This document shows positions 1-14,200 of a DNA stretch of 64,000 bases, one piece after another. The position numbers and the translations under genes were made by a program. A model generated the notes under the pieces. It saw only the letters and a program-made list of their open reading frames with translations. It was not told the origin of the DNA and ran no database searches. The stretch covers positions 10,365,374 to 10,429,373 of the forward strand of contig NC_049979.1 in assembly GCF_000003815.2 (NCBI RefSeq), given 5' to 3'. This DNA is from Branchiostoma floridae (Eukaryota > Chordata > Leptocardii > Amphioxiformes > Branchiostomatidae). The stretch's first letter is position 1. Each line of letters starts with the position of its first letter.

Positions 1-2281
1 AAAGTCAGTGGTATATTTGATCATAGTGAATTTATGTTCTGTCGACAAAATATTGGGAGTATTACAACAATAGAAAATTATACTTACTGGGTAAAAAGGA
101 GTCCTGACAATAACATTCACAGACAGACTGTGGCTTGAAATAAAAATTGTTTGGAACTTCACACAAAACTACAGCATGACTGAAACTGAAGAGTCCACAA
201 ACTGTCATGTGCCATGCATCCAAATACAGACAGATAAGATGTTAACTGCTTTTGCAAACAAATTCAGATGCTAAAACTATATGGTACATTGTGCAAAGCA
301 TTATCACCATATAAGGCAGGTACTGTATTTACAACAAATAGAGCATATCTTCTTTGAAACAAATGTATTAGGTATAAACATGAAAAAAGAATTGCTGAAA
401 AACTATGTTACAGTATTACTGTGTTGACATGACTTTGTTTAACTGTGGCTTAGTTGGCTACGCTTGAATTCACATAGAAAGAATATATGGTATCTTCCAA
501 TGTACTTCTGTATGTATCTGATGACTTAATGTCTGCAAGGTACATACTAATATACAGTGAAGCTGTGAAAAGGGAGGCTTCACTATGTAAATGACATCAC
601 ACTAATAAACCATGAAATAAGTGAGACACATGTAGTATTATTCCCCTAAATGCCCACTACAGCATCTTCTCTTACCAGCACAAAACTTTGTAACTTGGTG
701 AAACATACCATTAGATGTACATTGCAAAAGTAGTAACTTCCGTGTCTATAGTATTCATAGTTAACAGTTTCTATAGTATAAAAATGTGAACAATGTGTAT
801 TTTTGTAGAGTTTTAGACTCTAAATTTTGATAATGTAATCTCACATTACTGATAAACTATCTAGATAGACATACACCCAACAAAAATATATGCATTACTC
901 TATTTACAAGGTAAAATATTCACAAAATTTCAACATTTAGTACCAACATATAATATATATATATATTCATATTTTTTTACTTTTAATAATTTTATTGCTC
1001 TGGCTGCAGCATTACATACAGCCAAGGCTGCTGAACTAGATATTAAAGGCATGTGGAGAACAAGCTTATTTTATAGCCCTTGTACAAAAAAATGCTTAAT
1101 ATAAAGTAGTCAGTACTCATGCCTTCAACAGAGTAGATTGAAGGCCTCCCATTGTTATTGCACTTCAGAGAGGTCCAGACTATGACTGCTACCTGGTGAC
1201 AGCTACAGAGTACACATGTATCATTATATTTATGATAACATCAGACAAGGGTTGTCAGTCCAAGATTCCTTCTCTGCCATGGTGGAGTGTCATCGACTGT
1301 CCAATCACCAAACAACTCATCACTTACAAAGTCAGACATGAGTGAATGTTGGGGTGCTATGCTGAAGAGCTGTTGATATACTGGTAAAGGTGTACGTTTG
1401 TGAACGTTGACAAATGCCACGATTGCAGGAAATGCCACTAACCTCCCAATTACTCCATGCAAATGTTTTCTAGTGTGCCAGACCTTACCAGATACATGTA
1501 ACAGTCTATTTTGTAGATTGTCTATTATTGGCTGTTACGACCTGGAACAATATGCAACCTTCAATCCCATGCCTGTCAATGTTAAAGACACAAAAGAAGT
1601 CCTTTTCTTACAGCAAATATGTAGAAGAATTCCCTACATCCTCATGTCCCCAGGTAGGTCAATGAAAAGTCTTTTGTACACACAAAGTTCTGGTCATGTT
1701 CATAAACATGGAAACTGACAAGACCAATCTAACCATGTTACGAACAAATCCTATTCTGATGACATCAAAATTCAGCTTCCTGTCAATGCAAAGCTGTGAA
1801 TTTATATCTTTTTTTCAAGCAATCCATTTTTGTATGTACAGAAATTTATAAAACTATGCAAAATGAATCAGCAAGGTGCATATCTTTATGCTTGCATACA
1901 ATCTGTTCATTTCAACAAAACCTTCTTTCTCTTCTACACATGTTTCACCTAGTGATCAACAAAGGAATTACAACACCACAGTGTACAAATAGATAGTTTG
2001 CTGCAGCACTAGATACCAAAGCAAAATCTACAGCTGATTAAAAATCCATAAATAGTGTAAAATTAGCTTACCGGTAGTTCATTTAAACATACATTGGAAT
2101 GATGGTGATAAAAGATGACATCGTAATGTACAATATGAAGGAGGAAATAAAACGTTTCTGGTTAAAAACATTACACGAATAAAATTCCCCACATTAGCTG
2201 GGTGGGAACAGTTTGAGTCTTTTGCACTCACATGATACACATACATGAAAGTCTGTAGTAAAATGTAGTAAAGGCAATCTA
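1..2281 (-). other. 3' flank and 3'UTR of the ELM2-SANT gene
   Basis: AT-rich DNA downstream of the stop at 2282. I see no credible exon on either strand. A minus-strand AATAAA (plus strand tttatt at 991-996) is a possible polyadenylation signal, which would make a 3'UTR of about 1.3 kb. The short open frames here have no family resemblance. Confidence 0.4.
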
Positions 2282-5200
2282 TTATTCAAATGCATCTTGT
2301 AGATCTTCTTCGAATGTGTTGGTATGGTTGGACATGGGGAGCCCCCTGTCTGGGAGAACTGACACCCTGCTAGCTTCAGGTACATGAATCTTGTCAGACG
2401 TCTTCTCCTCCTCCCTGTCAACCTTGCGGTGAGTCTTCATGTGAGCTGATCTGCTCTTCACTTTGTGAAACACCCTGGTGGAGAGTGGCATAAACCAGAT
2501 GTTAAACAACCAATTTCCATAAGTTTTTTTGTCCATCGGCTTCCATAGCACACATTAAAAAAAAGTACAAGCAGCAAGAAATATGTACTGTAAATTCATT
2601 TATTTTTGGACTTAATTTTTAATAGAAAAGGTAAGGTTTTCACAGTGGTTTAATTCTGGTGTTGAAACAATTTTTAGGACAGTAGTAATATATTAGAAAT
2701 GACATAGTGTCAAGAATTCATGACAGAATTCACCATGAAAAATAAAACCACAGCAAAAATCAAAGACATATAGTAATATTAAGGACTTCATTGCAAAGTT
2801 GAAGAATAGAATACTGGTTGGTATGTAAATAGCATTCATTATCTACTAAATTGTTCAACCTGGTACTTACTTGCCACATATTCTGCAGGGGAACTCCTCC
2901 CCCTCCACAGCAGTAGCTCCAGTCATACTGGACTCACCACTCTCATGGGAGGTGGCGGAGGCATTGGATGGAGGAGGAGATAAACTATTGCTTCGTCTCC
3001 TCTTTCTCTTCTTCTTGCCGTTGTCAGGTTTGCTGTTTCTCTTTGCTGTTTGATTGCTATTGCCAGTGCCACCATGGACTCTTGTGTGGCCATTAAGCCC
3101 TTGTCTTGTAGGGAAAGTCTGGAACAAAGACAGCAGCATTATTGATTAAGGTAAAAATGTGAAATCCTACCAAAGAACTTATACAGACCATACTACCAGT
3201 GCCTTAATACAGGGTATCATCTTTTCTTAAGATTCTTTAAGTACATTGCAAAGTTTTAGAAAATGAAATATTGATACCTTTACTTTACACCAAGGAGAAG
3301 CATAATGGAAAGTTTAGTGTTATACAATCCATTTAATTTAAGAGTAGAAGAGGAAGAAACAAAGGCTGCACATTGTGCTTATGCTTCTTTCTGACAAAGA
3401 CATTCCACGTCATGTACATCTGTTCCACAAATACAAAGAAAAGTATTATTGACTTTGCACTCACTTTAAATAAGTTTAGACTGCTGTATCTGATAAATTC
3501 TGCATAAAAGCAAAGCCCTGAAACCTACCGCATTACATCCTTCGATTGTACAGCAGAAGACATGACTGGGTTCAGGTGTGGGTGACGAAGGTTTGACAAA
3601 GCTGCTCTCAGGACTAACAAATTGTGGCAAGATGGTTCTAGGGGTCTCCACTTCCGAGTCAAAGGATATTGATCGCTAAGGGGGGAGAACAAAGTATCCT
3701 CAAAACCTCATCTAAATGTACTTACACCGCCTATTGAGTGTCCTAAAAACCATCCACAAAAGTCAGCACGTATTTCAAAATACAAGTACTAGAAAACCGT
3801 GCTTCACTGTAAAATGATCCATTCCAGTCATTCATCAATCTGATAAAAGACTCTTTGATGTGTTGAGAAAATATAATCAAAGGTTTGGCTAGTAATGATA
3901 TAATATAAGTTGGGTTAGAAATAATATAATACAATACAAGCCCTAATTGAAAATCGTTTATCTACTCCCAATGTACAGCAAAACTTTTCCATCTTATCTA
4001 CTTTTATGACGTTCTCACCTGATAGACGCAGGCTTTAACAGAATATATTGAAGTAGTTTCCATCAAAAGCTTGGGACAAACCAAAGAATTTTTGAGACAG
4101 GCCAAGGAAAAGACTTACCCCCCATTGTGCCTCCTCTGCACGCCGCGCCTGCAGCCGGGTCCGTCCCAGGATGACTTTGTCCTTCTTCCCCGTGGTGTGC
4201 TTCCAGCGATAGTAGAACTCCACACACTGATCAACAGTCTTGTTTGGGAGCTGCAGGAAAATACATGATGTACATAGTCACCTTTCAGTCAACACAGATA
4301 CCCGGTATGCAGAAGAGAAGAAAATTGATACATGTGCAGCTTTCTTTGAGCAGTTCTAGTACACCTACTTGTACAAAACTAGCTGGATGTAAAGTATTTC
4401 AAAATAAACCATCATATAATATACGAATATTTGAATTAACATATGTAGGCAAATTATACCACTGCAACATTGCAATCTGCACTACCGGTAGTCCAACAGA
4501 CTTGCTAACACACCATGTGGTAGGTAAGTGATAAACCTTTCAAGGAAACTCACAAATTCCTTGAAGTCACTGAAGCTCTTCCCATACTGCTTGATGGCCT
4601 CCTCAAAGTTGGCCTTGTCCTTCTTGTTCCATCGTGTCGAGCCTGATATGTGAATAATTCTAAGTTACAGAGACTGCATATATATGCATGGAAGGATGGC
4701 TGCATTAATTAACCGGATGGTAGCTACAACTGATACACAAATTACATGAAAGTCCTTGACTTTAAATAATTCTGAATTTCACATACCATGCTTCATTTCA
4801 TTGAATGGACTTTAACTGTACAATTGTGTGGGTTGTTGAAGGATGGTATCCAGAAATGGCACTCTGTGATATCAAAGTCCATATGGCTTTGCCTGACTGA
4901 TTGTCTTGTAACCGACAAGTCTGCCCTTCTGTATGGCCAGAATGTCTGACTTCAATACAATTCTATTACAGAAATGCAGCAATATGTTACCTGAATAATG
5001 ATATGTCTGCATGAAAGAATCCTTAGGAAGCAAGGCTGGTTTTGTCATCAGTTTAGGCACTGCCGTCTGGAAGGGAAAAAGTCAAAATTACTCAGGTATG
5101 CACAGATCAAAGTATCATAGAGACAAGACTTTGAGGAATTTCAAACATAAAGCAGTCCGTGTTTTGTATGACTGTGGCAAATGTTTTAATAGTCAACTTA

Positions 5201-8200
5201 GCGATGTCGTCATGTGATGATTGGATACAACTGGTTCCTGAGAACTCACCATGATGTCACCATTACACCTGTACAACAGGTGGAAGGCATACTCCTTGTT
5301 GCGTCCTCCCAGAGGGGCGATTTTAGAACAAGCTGCTTCCAAGTATGCTCGCACTATTAGGAAGGAGGACCAACACATGGCAACTTTATTGGACCTTTAG
5401 CAACAAGTTGAAGATGACAAGCACTTATTTCTCACTATTTCTAAGTTGTTCAAAAACCATACAGGTCAGAATGTATAGTGGCATTAAAAGTTGTTAATGC
5501 AGCCATGCTAAGAAAACTTACACAGTATTTACTGAACAGAGCAAGAAGACATAAACCACACAACACTGCTCTCATCTTAAACATGAAATGTGATATTGTT
5601 TCAAAATTCAGAAATTAAGACATGAAAAGACATTCTGTTGACACCAACCTTCCTTATCAGTCAATTTCTCCACACACTCTGGGTGGAACACCAGCTCAGC
5701 TTTCTCTTCTTCCTTAAGAGCATCTGCTTTGTTTCCTGAGTAACAACAGCACAATGCAAGTTAGATACAACAGCTGAAGTGTACATTGGTGCCAAAATAT
5801 TTGACATTTCAGAAACTGATGCCCAATCTTATGAAATTCTGTGTATGATGTAAACTATAATGCACTATGGGTTTTAATTCAACATCGGCAGACAATAACT
5901 GATTTCATTGAGACTAAGAAGTTTGGTCATAATCAACAGTTAAAAACAGAAGGTCTTGAAGCTCTTGTATATCAAAAGCAACTTACTGCTGTTGAGATAC
6001 CAAACATACATTATGACCAAACCACTGAATAGTCGGAAGCAGCCTTTACTTACTATTGCATTCTGGGATCTGCCTGGAATCTGCCTGGAAGTTGGGTCCA
6101 ACGTTGACCTTTGGCCTGACACCTGCTTCCTGCCAGCTCCCTACAATATGACATTCATCTTAAGTTTGTTTGTTCTATTATAGATGAGTATGTTCTCATA
6201 TATAAAAAAGGGGCACAAAATGACATGATGAGATTAGGTGCTACTTACATTGTCTGCTGAAGAGTAGATTTGGACTGGGGCTCAGGAAGGGGGTGGACGG
6301 TTGTCTGGGTGCAGGAGTCAGCAGCTTCTCATTCTCATTCTTGCAGAATGTGCTGAAGTACAGGCCTGATCCTACCCGGATGGGACTCAACATTGGCGGG
6401 GGGGTGTATGGGGGCTCAGCCCCCTGTGCCTGGGTGAAGATGAAGTCCCCGTTCAGGGCACGGGGGGACCTCATGTGTGACTGGTAAACAATGGGTCCCA
6501 CCGCCACGTGGGCGTTCACACTGTCGGGAATGTTTAACGCCGGAGGTTTCCGTTTGCGCGGCACTGACGGTGCAGTGGACTCAGCAGCCTGAGAGCTCAT
6601 AGTGTCAGGTTCAGGCTTCGTCTTCTTGGGTAGAACGGGGGACACAGAAATGACAGGCGTTCTCCATACCTCTCCTGTGGAAGATGCCTGGCTTCTCACA
6701 GGTTGTGCAGAATATACAATCGTGCTAGCTTTGCTGGAGTAGTTGGTAGGAATTGTGAGTCCTGCAGAAGTGTAGGGTAGGGAGAAACTAACTGAGTTTG
6801 AGCCGTGGGACTGTTGCTGTAGTGCTGAGGACCCAATTGTGGTAGACTGTGTGGGATAGCTGCCTTGGTTAGAAAAGTCTTGAGCTAGCAGTGAGGCAAC
6901 AACATTTGCTATTTCCTTAGTAGAATCTGTAGAGGACGTGACGGGAGACAGTTGTGGCTGCTGTCTCTGACTCAGCATAGTTGCCTCGTAGTTTGAAAAG
7001 TCCATTCTTTCTAACTCCGGTGGCCCTTCACTGTCTGACTGGCTACTTTCTCCTCTGTGTGTTGCCGTTCCCAGCTGGTGTTGCCGTTTCAGAGCAGAGT
7101 AGCTGCCAGGTAGATGAGTAGTAGTCTCAGGCAAACGGATCTCAGTTTTAACTGGTGGTGCACTTTCTTTTGACGGATACAGAAAGTCTGATAAGACAGC
7201 TCCTGACTCATTCCCCCCAGCTCCGCGATGAAGCAATGCTGGATTGGTTGTTGATGAATGACCAGTTGCCATAGATGATGCTGTAGCAGTCCCCATCACC
7301 AGAGACTGCAGCACAGGGTGGGCAGACTCGCCCAGCTGGTCTGGTGTTGCCTGCTCCTCCTGCCCAATAGATGCTACAGTCTGGGTCAGGGCAGCCAGAC
7401 TTTCTGACGACGGATCTTTCTTCTAGAATTTGAAAGAAGGAATCTAAGTGTGCTGTAATAACAGGTAGTTATTTGGACTACTCTCACCTAGGCAAATTCT
7501 GAAAACGCACAACTCCAATGGATGATATGTCTGACTCACATGCAAAGATTCTGTATCAAAGCCATTTATATCTAAAATTGAACCATGTGCATTATTGTTG
7601 TTGTATTATCAAAACACAAAATGTGTTCTGAATCACTAGGGATACAAAATCAAGAACTAGAACTTTAATCTCTTCTGTTTCTGATTACCTTATTCTTCTC
7701 ATAACCGCCATGAAGTCTCATATGGCCATTGAGGGCTGGAAGGCTGCGAAACTGGCGACCACATGTCTGACACTCCACTGGCTTCTGGGGTGCAGCAGCG
7801 GTCTGGGCTGGTACAGTCTTACTTCCGGGGACAGGGGCTTGCTGTAAAGTTGTAGGAAACCTATCAACTTCTGTAGACGCTGGGCTCAGAATTATCATAC
7901 TTTCATGACTTAAATCATCATTCATACTTCACAGACAGGTATTCCACATCACAAATTTTCTCTCCACAATCACTGATAAGCTGCAAACAATCTGCGGAAC
8001 AGTATTGTTTTAATATGCTCAACAATCATTCGGATTGTCATACAGCACCAGATACAGCAATCATGAGGCTACACAATGTACCTGTGATCAAGAATAACAT
8101 TTGGTAAATCACTGTGATTGGAAACTGATGGTCAGTAGTAGAATGAGTTTTTCACATACCCTCGACCACTGACTATGGTTACTTGTCAGCAGGGCTTGAA

Positions 8201-11200
8201 GTTCGTATGGGAAAGACTGCAAGAAAAATGTAATCAAATCACAAACCAGGATTGGGCTGTCTTATGAAGATACGACAACCTTCCCTATTAACCTTTGGCC
8301 TACATCTCACCAAAGAAATGCGTTACACCAAAACAAGACAAGGTTTCAGCACTGGTGGTTAGGAGAGTTGGATTAACCTGAGTGTTGTCCTAACAATTTA
8401 TCTTACCTGTTGCCAGGGGCCTCCTGGTGTTGTGCCGAATCCTGGTGGTGCCGGGACCTCTCTCCTGACGTCTCCAGCCTGTGCTTGTGCCTGGGCAAGT
8501 CTCTGGGCCACCTGTGCATTGTTTGCTGCCTGATTGTACTGCAGTTGGGATGTAGCCTGCACAGCTTGTGCTCGGTTGACCAAAGCCTCATGTGTCACCT
8601 GTGGCTGACTCACGGCCTGAGATACCCGTACCTGGTTGGTAACGTGACCCAACGGAGCCTGGGAGGTGACATGTGGCTGGTTTTCTACTTTGATCATCTG
8701 TACCTGGTTTGCTGCTTGAGCCAACTGCACCTGTGATGTTGCCTGAGCCATCTGTGCTTGACTCACAGCTTGAGCCATCTGCCTCTGGTTTGCTGCTTGA
8801 GCCATCTGCACCTGTGTCTGGTCCGTGGCTTGTGACATCTGTGCTTGCATTCCTGATTGAGCCGCATGGGCCTGGTTTGCAGCCTGGATCATCTGCACCT
8901 GGTTTGCACCCTGAACCATCTGAGCCTGGCTCACACTTTGAGCTGCATGGTTCGCTGCCTGTGCAACGTGTGCCTGTGTAATCTGCACCTGGCTAGTAGG
9001 GGGCATATATGCAGGTGGCGGCTGAGAGAAAACTTGCTGCGGGAGGACCATTTGTGTAGAGCCAACAGCGCCACCGTTGGCTGCTGCTACCAGCTGGGAA
9101 GCAAAGAAACTGTCCAGGTTGACGGTGTATCGAGGCTGAGTACCGCTTGTGGGTTGGTCTGGCAGAGCCCAGGCATTGTACGAAGCTCCAGGCTGCTGGG
9201 GACGCTCCTGGTACGAAGGAGGCTGCGGCTGTGGCTGCTGCTGCTGTGCTCTCCTCGCAAACTGGGCGAGAGACTGCATTGCCTCTCCATGAGATCTCTG
9301 CTGAACTTGGCTGCTTGTCACTACAGCCTCTTCGGGAGGCCTGGGTGCTGATATCTCTGTGGTGGGGGCCGCCACCTCTCCTGCCTGGGTGTAGGACAGC
9401 TGAGGGTCCCGGCTGGTGGATGGGGGAGGCATAGCAGTGGGAGGCACTCCCCTGGTCATGGCAGTCATGGCCTGCTGGGGGGATGGAGGGGAGGGTAGGT
9501 AGAAGGGCCCCAGCTCACTGTGGTGGAGCTCGAAGTGACGACGGAGGGAGCGGGTGTCACAGTAGCTCTTGTCACAGCCTGGAACCATGCACGGAAATGG
9601 CTTCCTCTCGCGATGGGTGTTGATGTGTCCATTTCTGTATTGAGAGAAATAACACTGGTTTAACACAACTTTCTTAAAATCCTTTACAACAGCCCTTCAG
9701 ATGATGGCAGGAATCATTAAAAAATTCTAAACATGTTCAACTCTTTAACTTCTCTTTCATCGTATTAAATGCAGCTTTGTTTGTCTCATCTCCAAAGTTT
9801 ACTGGAACAGATAAAGCAACTAAATGATATTCAACATGCATGCAGGCAGACAGGCCCATATTACAAATTACAATGCTCCTTACACCCTTTCAATACAATC
9901 AGACATAATTTGTATTCTGAGAATACTCTATATAGCTTTGGGCTGTTTTTATACACTCTACATGACATGTATGCAGGGCACATACAAGCCTCGTACACGT
10001 AGCACATTCATCACCACAAAATGGAGACATGAATCAACCAAACAACTGACAACACAGACTTGTACAGCCTAAAAGTATTGCCTGGCTAAGAAAAGTCAAA
10101 TGTCTTCCTCTGCCCTAGAAAGGTACATTTTACTCCTGGCAGTATTACAAACAATGGACTTATGGAAAATACTCAACGTATGTTGGAATACAAAAACATA
10201 TACCTGATAGTACAGTGGATGCATCTGTCTCCAAAAGCAATGTTGTATATACAGCTGATTTGTATGCTATTAATTGACAGACTATCTCAAAAGTCTCATA
10301 AGGTTGGGAAAGTAACTTTGCAAAATTCTTATAACATACAAGAGCTGTACTGTGATGTCTACTAGGGATGGGGTACCGGTACGGTGTACTGGTACAAACC
10401 CGTTTTTTCTTATTGTAGCGGTCCGAAAAAAAAGGACCCGAAAAAAAAAACGGTGAACCGGATGTTGGACCTATTAGAAAATAAACAGATTATATGATCA
10501 TGAATTCACTCATTTGGGGCTTACCGGTCTAAGAAAATAAAAAGATTAGAGTTTATAGTCATTTCTACAAAGTTTTCCAGTCAACCGTACAGAGGTAATT
10601 AGTCTTGCAGGATTTTTAGAACAGCAAAGACTTCACAAAACATACTCTTTGTAGCGAAATTGACCATTGTTTTGAGTATCGTCCATTCACGTGCTTTCAC
10701 ATACTGAGTCAGGTCAAGGTTCAGGTCCGGACCTGGACCTGATCCTCTGGACCTGAACCGGACCTGGACCTGAATTCTCTGTACCGGTACCCACCGCTAA
10801 TGTCTACTATGATGTAAGATCATGTGCAAAGTCTATGCTGTCATTTGACATTTGTAAATAATTAGAATTAAGCCAAGAAGAAAACCCAATTGTCAATCTA
10901 TTCCCAAGATGCTGCCACATTCCTCAGCCAGAAAAATCATCTTACAAGAGTTGATTGATACTTACAAGTGGTCTTGTCTCTTGAAGGCCTTGCCGCAGAT
11001 CTGGCAGACATACTTGCGTTCCTCGCTATGTGTGGACCTGTGCTTGGCGAGGGAACTAGAAGAGCTGAATGTTTTCCCGCACTGTGGACAGTCCACGGGA
11101 TGACGGGAGGGCGAACCACGGGCTGGCCGACCTGCCCGCTTCTGGAGATACAGACAAACAACATTCAACTTCTAGTTCAATACTAACACAGTGACTACGT

Positions 11201-14200
11201 ACAGTATTATAGCCATTGGGACAATATGTTTAATTTCGCCATCATTATTTCTTGTAAGGCTTACTACAACCTGTAATTTGCAGGATAAACATTTTTAGAT
11301 TGCAGGTAAAAATATGATCAACTTGCAATTTTGATGGTTTTGTTTCTTGTAATATTACTTATTAATTAAATTGATATTGATATGCATGTCTGGGGATTTT
11401 CCCTTCAGGGCAAGCATAGGCAACACGTCCCCCATGATTAAATAGATGAATTAATAGAATAATTTTAATAACAGATTTTGCAGGCTTCTTAAAGCCCAGG
11501 CTTGGCACCATGACTCACAGTCTAGCCTTATGTACATTCAGCAGCATACCAAAGCCTGTGACACTTCAATACCATGTCGAGGCTTTCAATTCGGATTTCC
11601 TGACTCTTGTTCTTGTATCCCATAAAAGCACAAGACGAGACAATATTTTCAAGCATTAAAAGGTCATAAACTTCAATTTTCAATAAAGGGCCCATGGAGA
11701 CTGTTAAAAAAAATCAAAGTACCACTGAAACATGATTATTTCAGAATTGATGCATATCCACACAATGGCATCCTCACCAAACAATATAGATTTAATATTG
11801 CATACTACAGTCTGGCTAATAAACAGTCACACATAAAGGCACTGCCTGCAGGCATGTCTGTTATTCAGATTGCTGCCAAGACCATAAACAACTCAAAATG
11901 TTCCTACGCCACAGTGGCAGAGCCTGTTATAGCCCCCAACGCTAGTTAAAACACCAGTCACTCCAATCATGCAAATGATTTCTGAAGTCTTTCCACAGCA
12001 ACATCTGCAGAATACAAATTAGCTAACGAAGCATGAGCTTCCACCCTTCCAAAGTCTTGACTATTAGAGGAAAAACATTACCTGTACTTGAGGAACATTC
12101 AACATAGTACATTAGTCATGGTCTGTTGGGACTATGATTTGCATGGCATGTCATTGGTCAAGGTCAGCGGTACACCAGTGTTGTCATAGTCAGGGTGCAT
12201 GGTGATCACCACTGGGAAACATCCCGTCACCGCGTCATAGGTCTATTTATGACGGACGTCAGGCTACTAAACATGGCATGCTTTATGGGTCCAGTATGTT
12301 ATCAATCTTAAAAACATATTTGTGGTAAAACCCTGAATATGTGGATCTGTTCACTCCTGGTTAATGTTTTGATCTGTTCAATTGATTGCAAATACTTATA
12401 TTTTTTTCCTGCCTACTTTCTTTTAATTAATCTTCCAGTCTTTTATAGGCTTTTACAAAGCCATCATTTAATCAACAAAATTATAGATGATGACCACAAA
12501 TTAGTGCATTATATGAAGTGCAAAACAAATTCAGATTACTACCATTAATCACATATACTTCCTTCTTGTAAGTTTTTAAGAGTTCAAACTTTTTTTTAAA
12601 CATAGCACTATCTTTAATGAATGTGGTAGAGACCCACCTTAGTAGACTTGCTATCCGACCCTGAACTTGCTGTGCTGCCTGTGGACAGCTGGCTGTCCAG
12701 TGAGCTGGACCTTCCCCTTGCTATAGGTCGAGGACCTAGGAAAGACATAGCAGCAATCATTTATCAAGATTCTCCTTCAAGAGAATGACATTATCAGTAC
12801 AACAGTTTTATATCATCATGATGTGAGTACTCAAGCACAACCAGACTGTAAATGTACTAAAACATTTACATGCATCATCCTGGATACAAACCATAAACTA
12901 AGCTACGGCATGCATGATGATGATGGTGGCATGTGTGTACATTTTGTCATAGTCCATACCATAGCATTACATGTCACTATGGCTTAGGTGACAAATGGAC
13001 TTGTCGCCTGGCCCTGTTCAGATACTTAATGCACATACATGAAGCTAAACATCAAGTATGTAGGTTATAGCATAGTCATTGCCATCTAGCAGGTGGGAAG
13101 GAATGGAAATAATAAAATAATTACACCAGAGTATTTGTCCCCCTCAGCCCGTATCTGCTGACTTTACAATAGCAAACAACTATATTTCTCCCCCCCCCCC
13201 CCCCACCACCACCACCACTGCCATCTGTCACTTTATGCCATTGACTTCCATTAGTCTACTACTGAACTCCCCACTCTTCCCTCTATACCCTTTTACTAAA
13301 GTCTTTCAACAACTAAATATTGTCAACAAAACCTTTCATAGCAATTTGCAGGATACTTCAAGCTGTCACCAACTCCTAAGCAATGACAACCTGAGTGGTT
13401 TTTCCACCAGAGGTGTCTAATTTTAACCACCTTGTCACTTTTCAATTTACAGCTCTGAAAGGAATACTGTCATCAGCGTGACATCCTTGTGCGTCACACT
13501 GCCTACAGATGTGTTCGAAATAGATGACAACAATTGGTACAGCCACAACTGCTCTCGACAGATAGATCGTGACTTTAATCAGTAACTCCTACTCTCTTAC
13601 ATGTTGTTAGAATTGGAAGGTCTAAACATAGAAATCCAATTAAATGAAGACTACTCATGAGATACATTTGTATATACAAAAGTTTGCTTTAAATAGTATT
13701 CATTGCCATTAAATAGTCACACTGCTCCTGTAATAACTAAACTTCATTATTTCAAGAATATACATCATTGTCAAATGTGAGGAATTTTACAGATGCTGGT
13801 AATAAAAATATGCCAGGCGACACATTTGATTGCACAAATTGGCCCTGTTCCGTGCAATGAATATTTAATTCACATAAGGCAATAGTATAATTTCTACCCA
13901 AATTGTGTTATGTTTGAATTGCACATCATGCACTGTAAAAAAGAGATAACTGCTTCAACAGTCTGATGTTTACATAAGTGAGCTAAAAGCTAGCTGGTGG
14001 CATGTGAAACCAAACAGATGGCTTCAGGGTGCAAAGGAATGCTTTCCTACAATAAAAGACAATTGTTAGGAAATATGCCATGAAATATGGTCTTTTGTGC
14101 AGAAAATGCCTATATGTATAACACAAATGTGCATACAATGGACTCGTTTTTGTCTGGCAGGATTTTTTTCAATGATATCAGGTCATGCGGACCTATCCTA

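Noticed and set aside
7689-7925. Extending exon 7 of the ELM2-SANT gene to the ATG at 7925
   Set aside because: A TGA lies in frame two codons upstream of that ATG, whereas the acceptor at 7842 (tttcctacaactttacag on the coding strand) joins in phase with the preceding exon.
8410-9434. Several plus-strand frames rich in Leu, Cys and Pro
   Set aside because: They are antisense shadows of the Gln/Ala-rich exon of the minus-strand gene, which has splice phase and zinc fingers supporting it.
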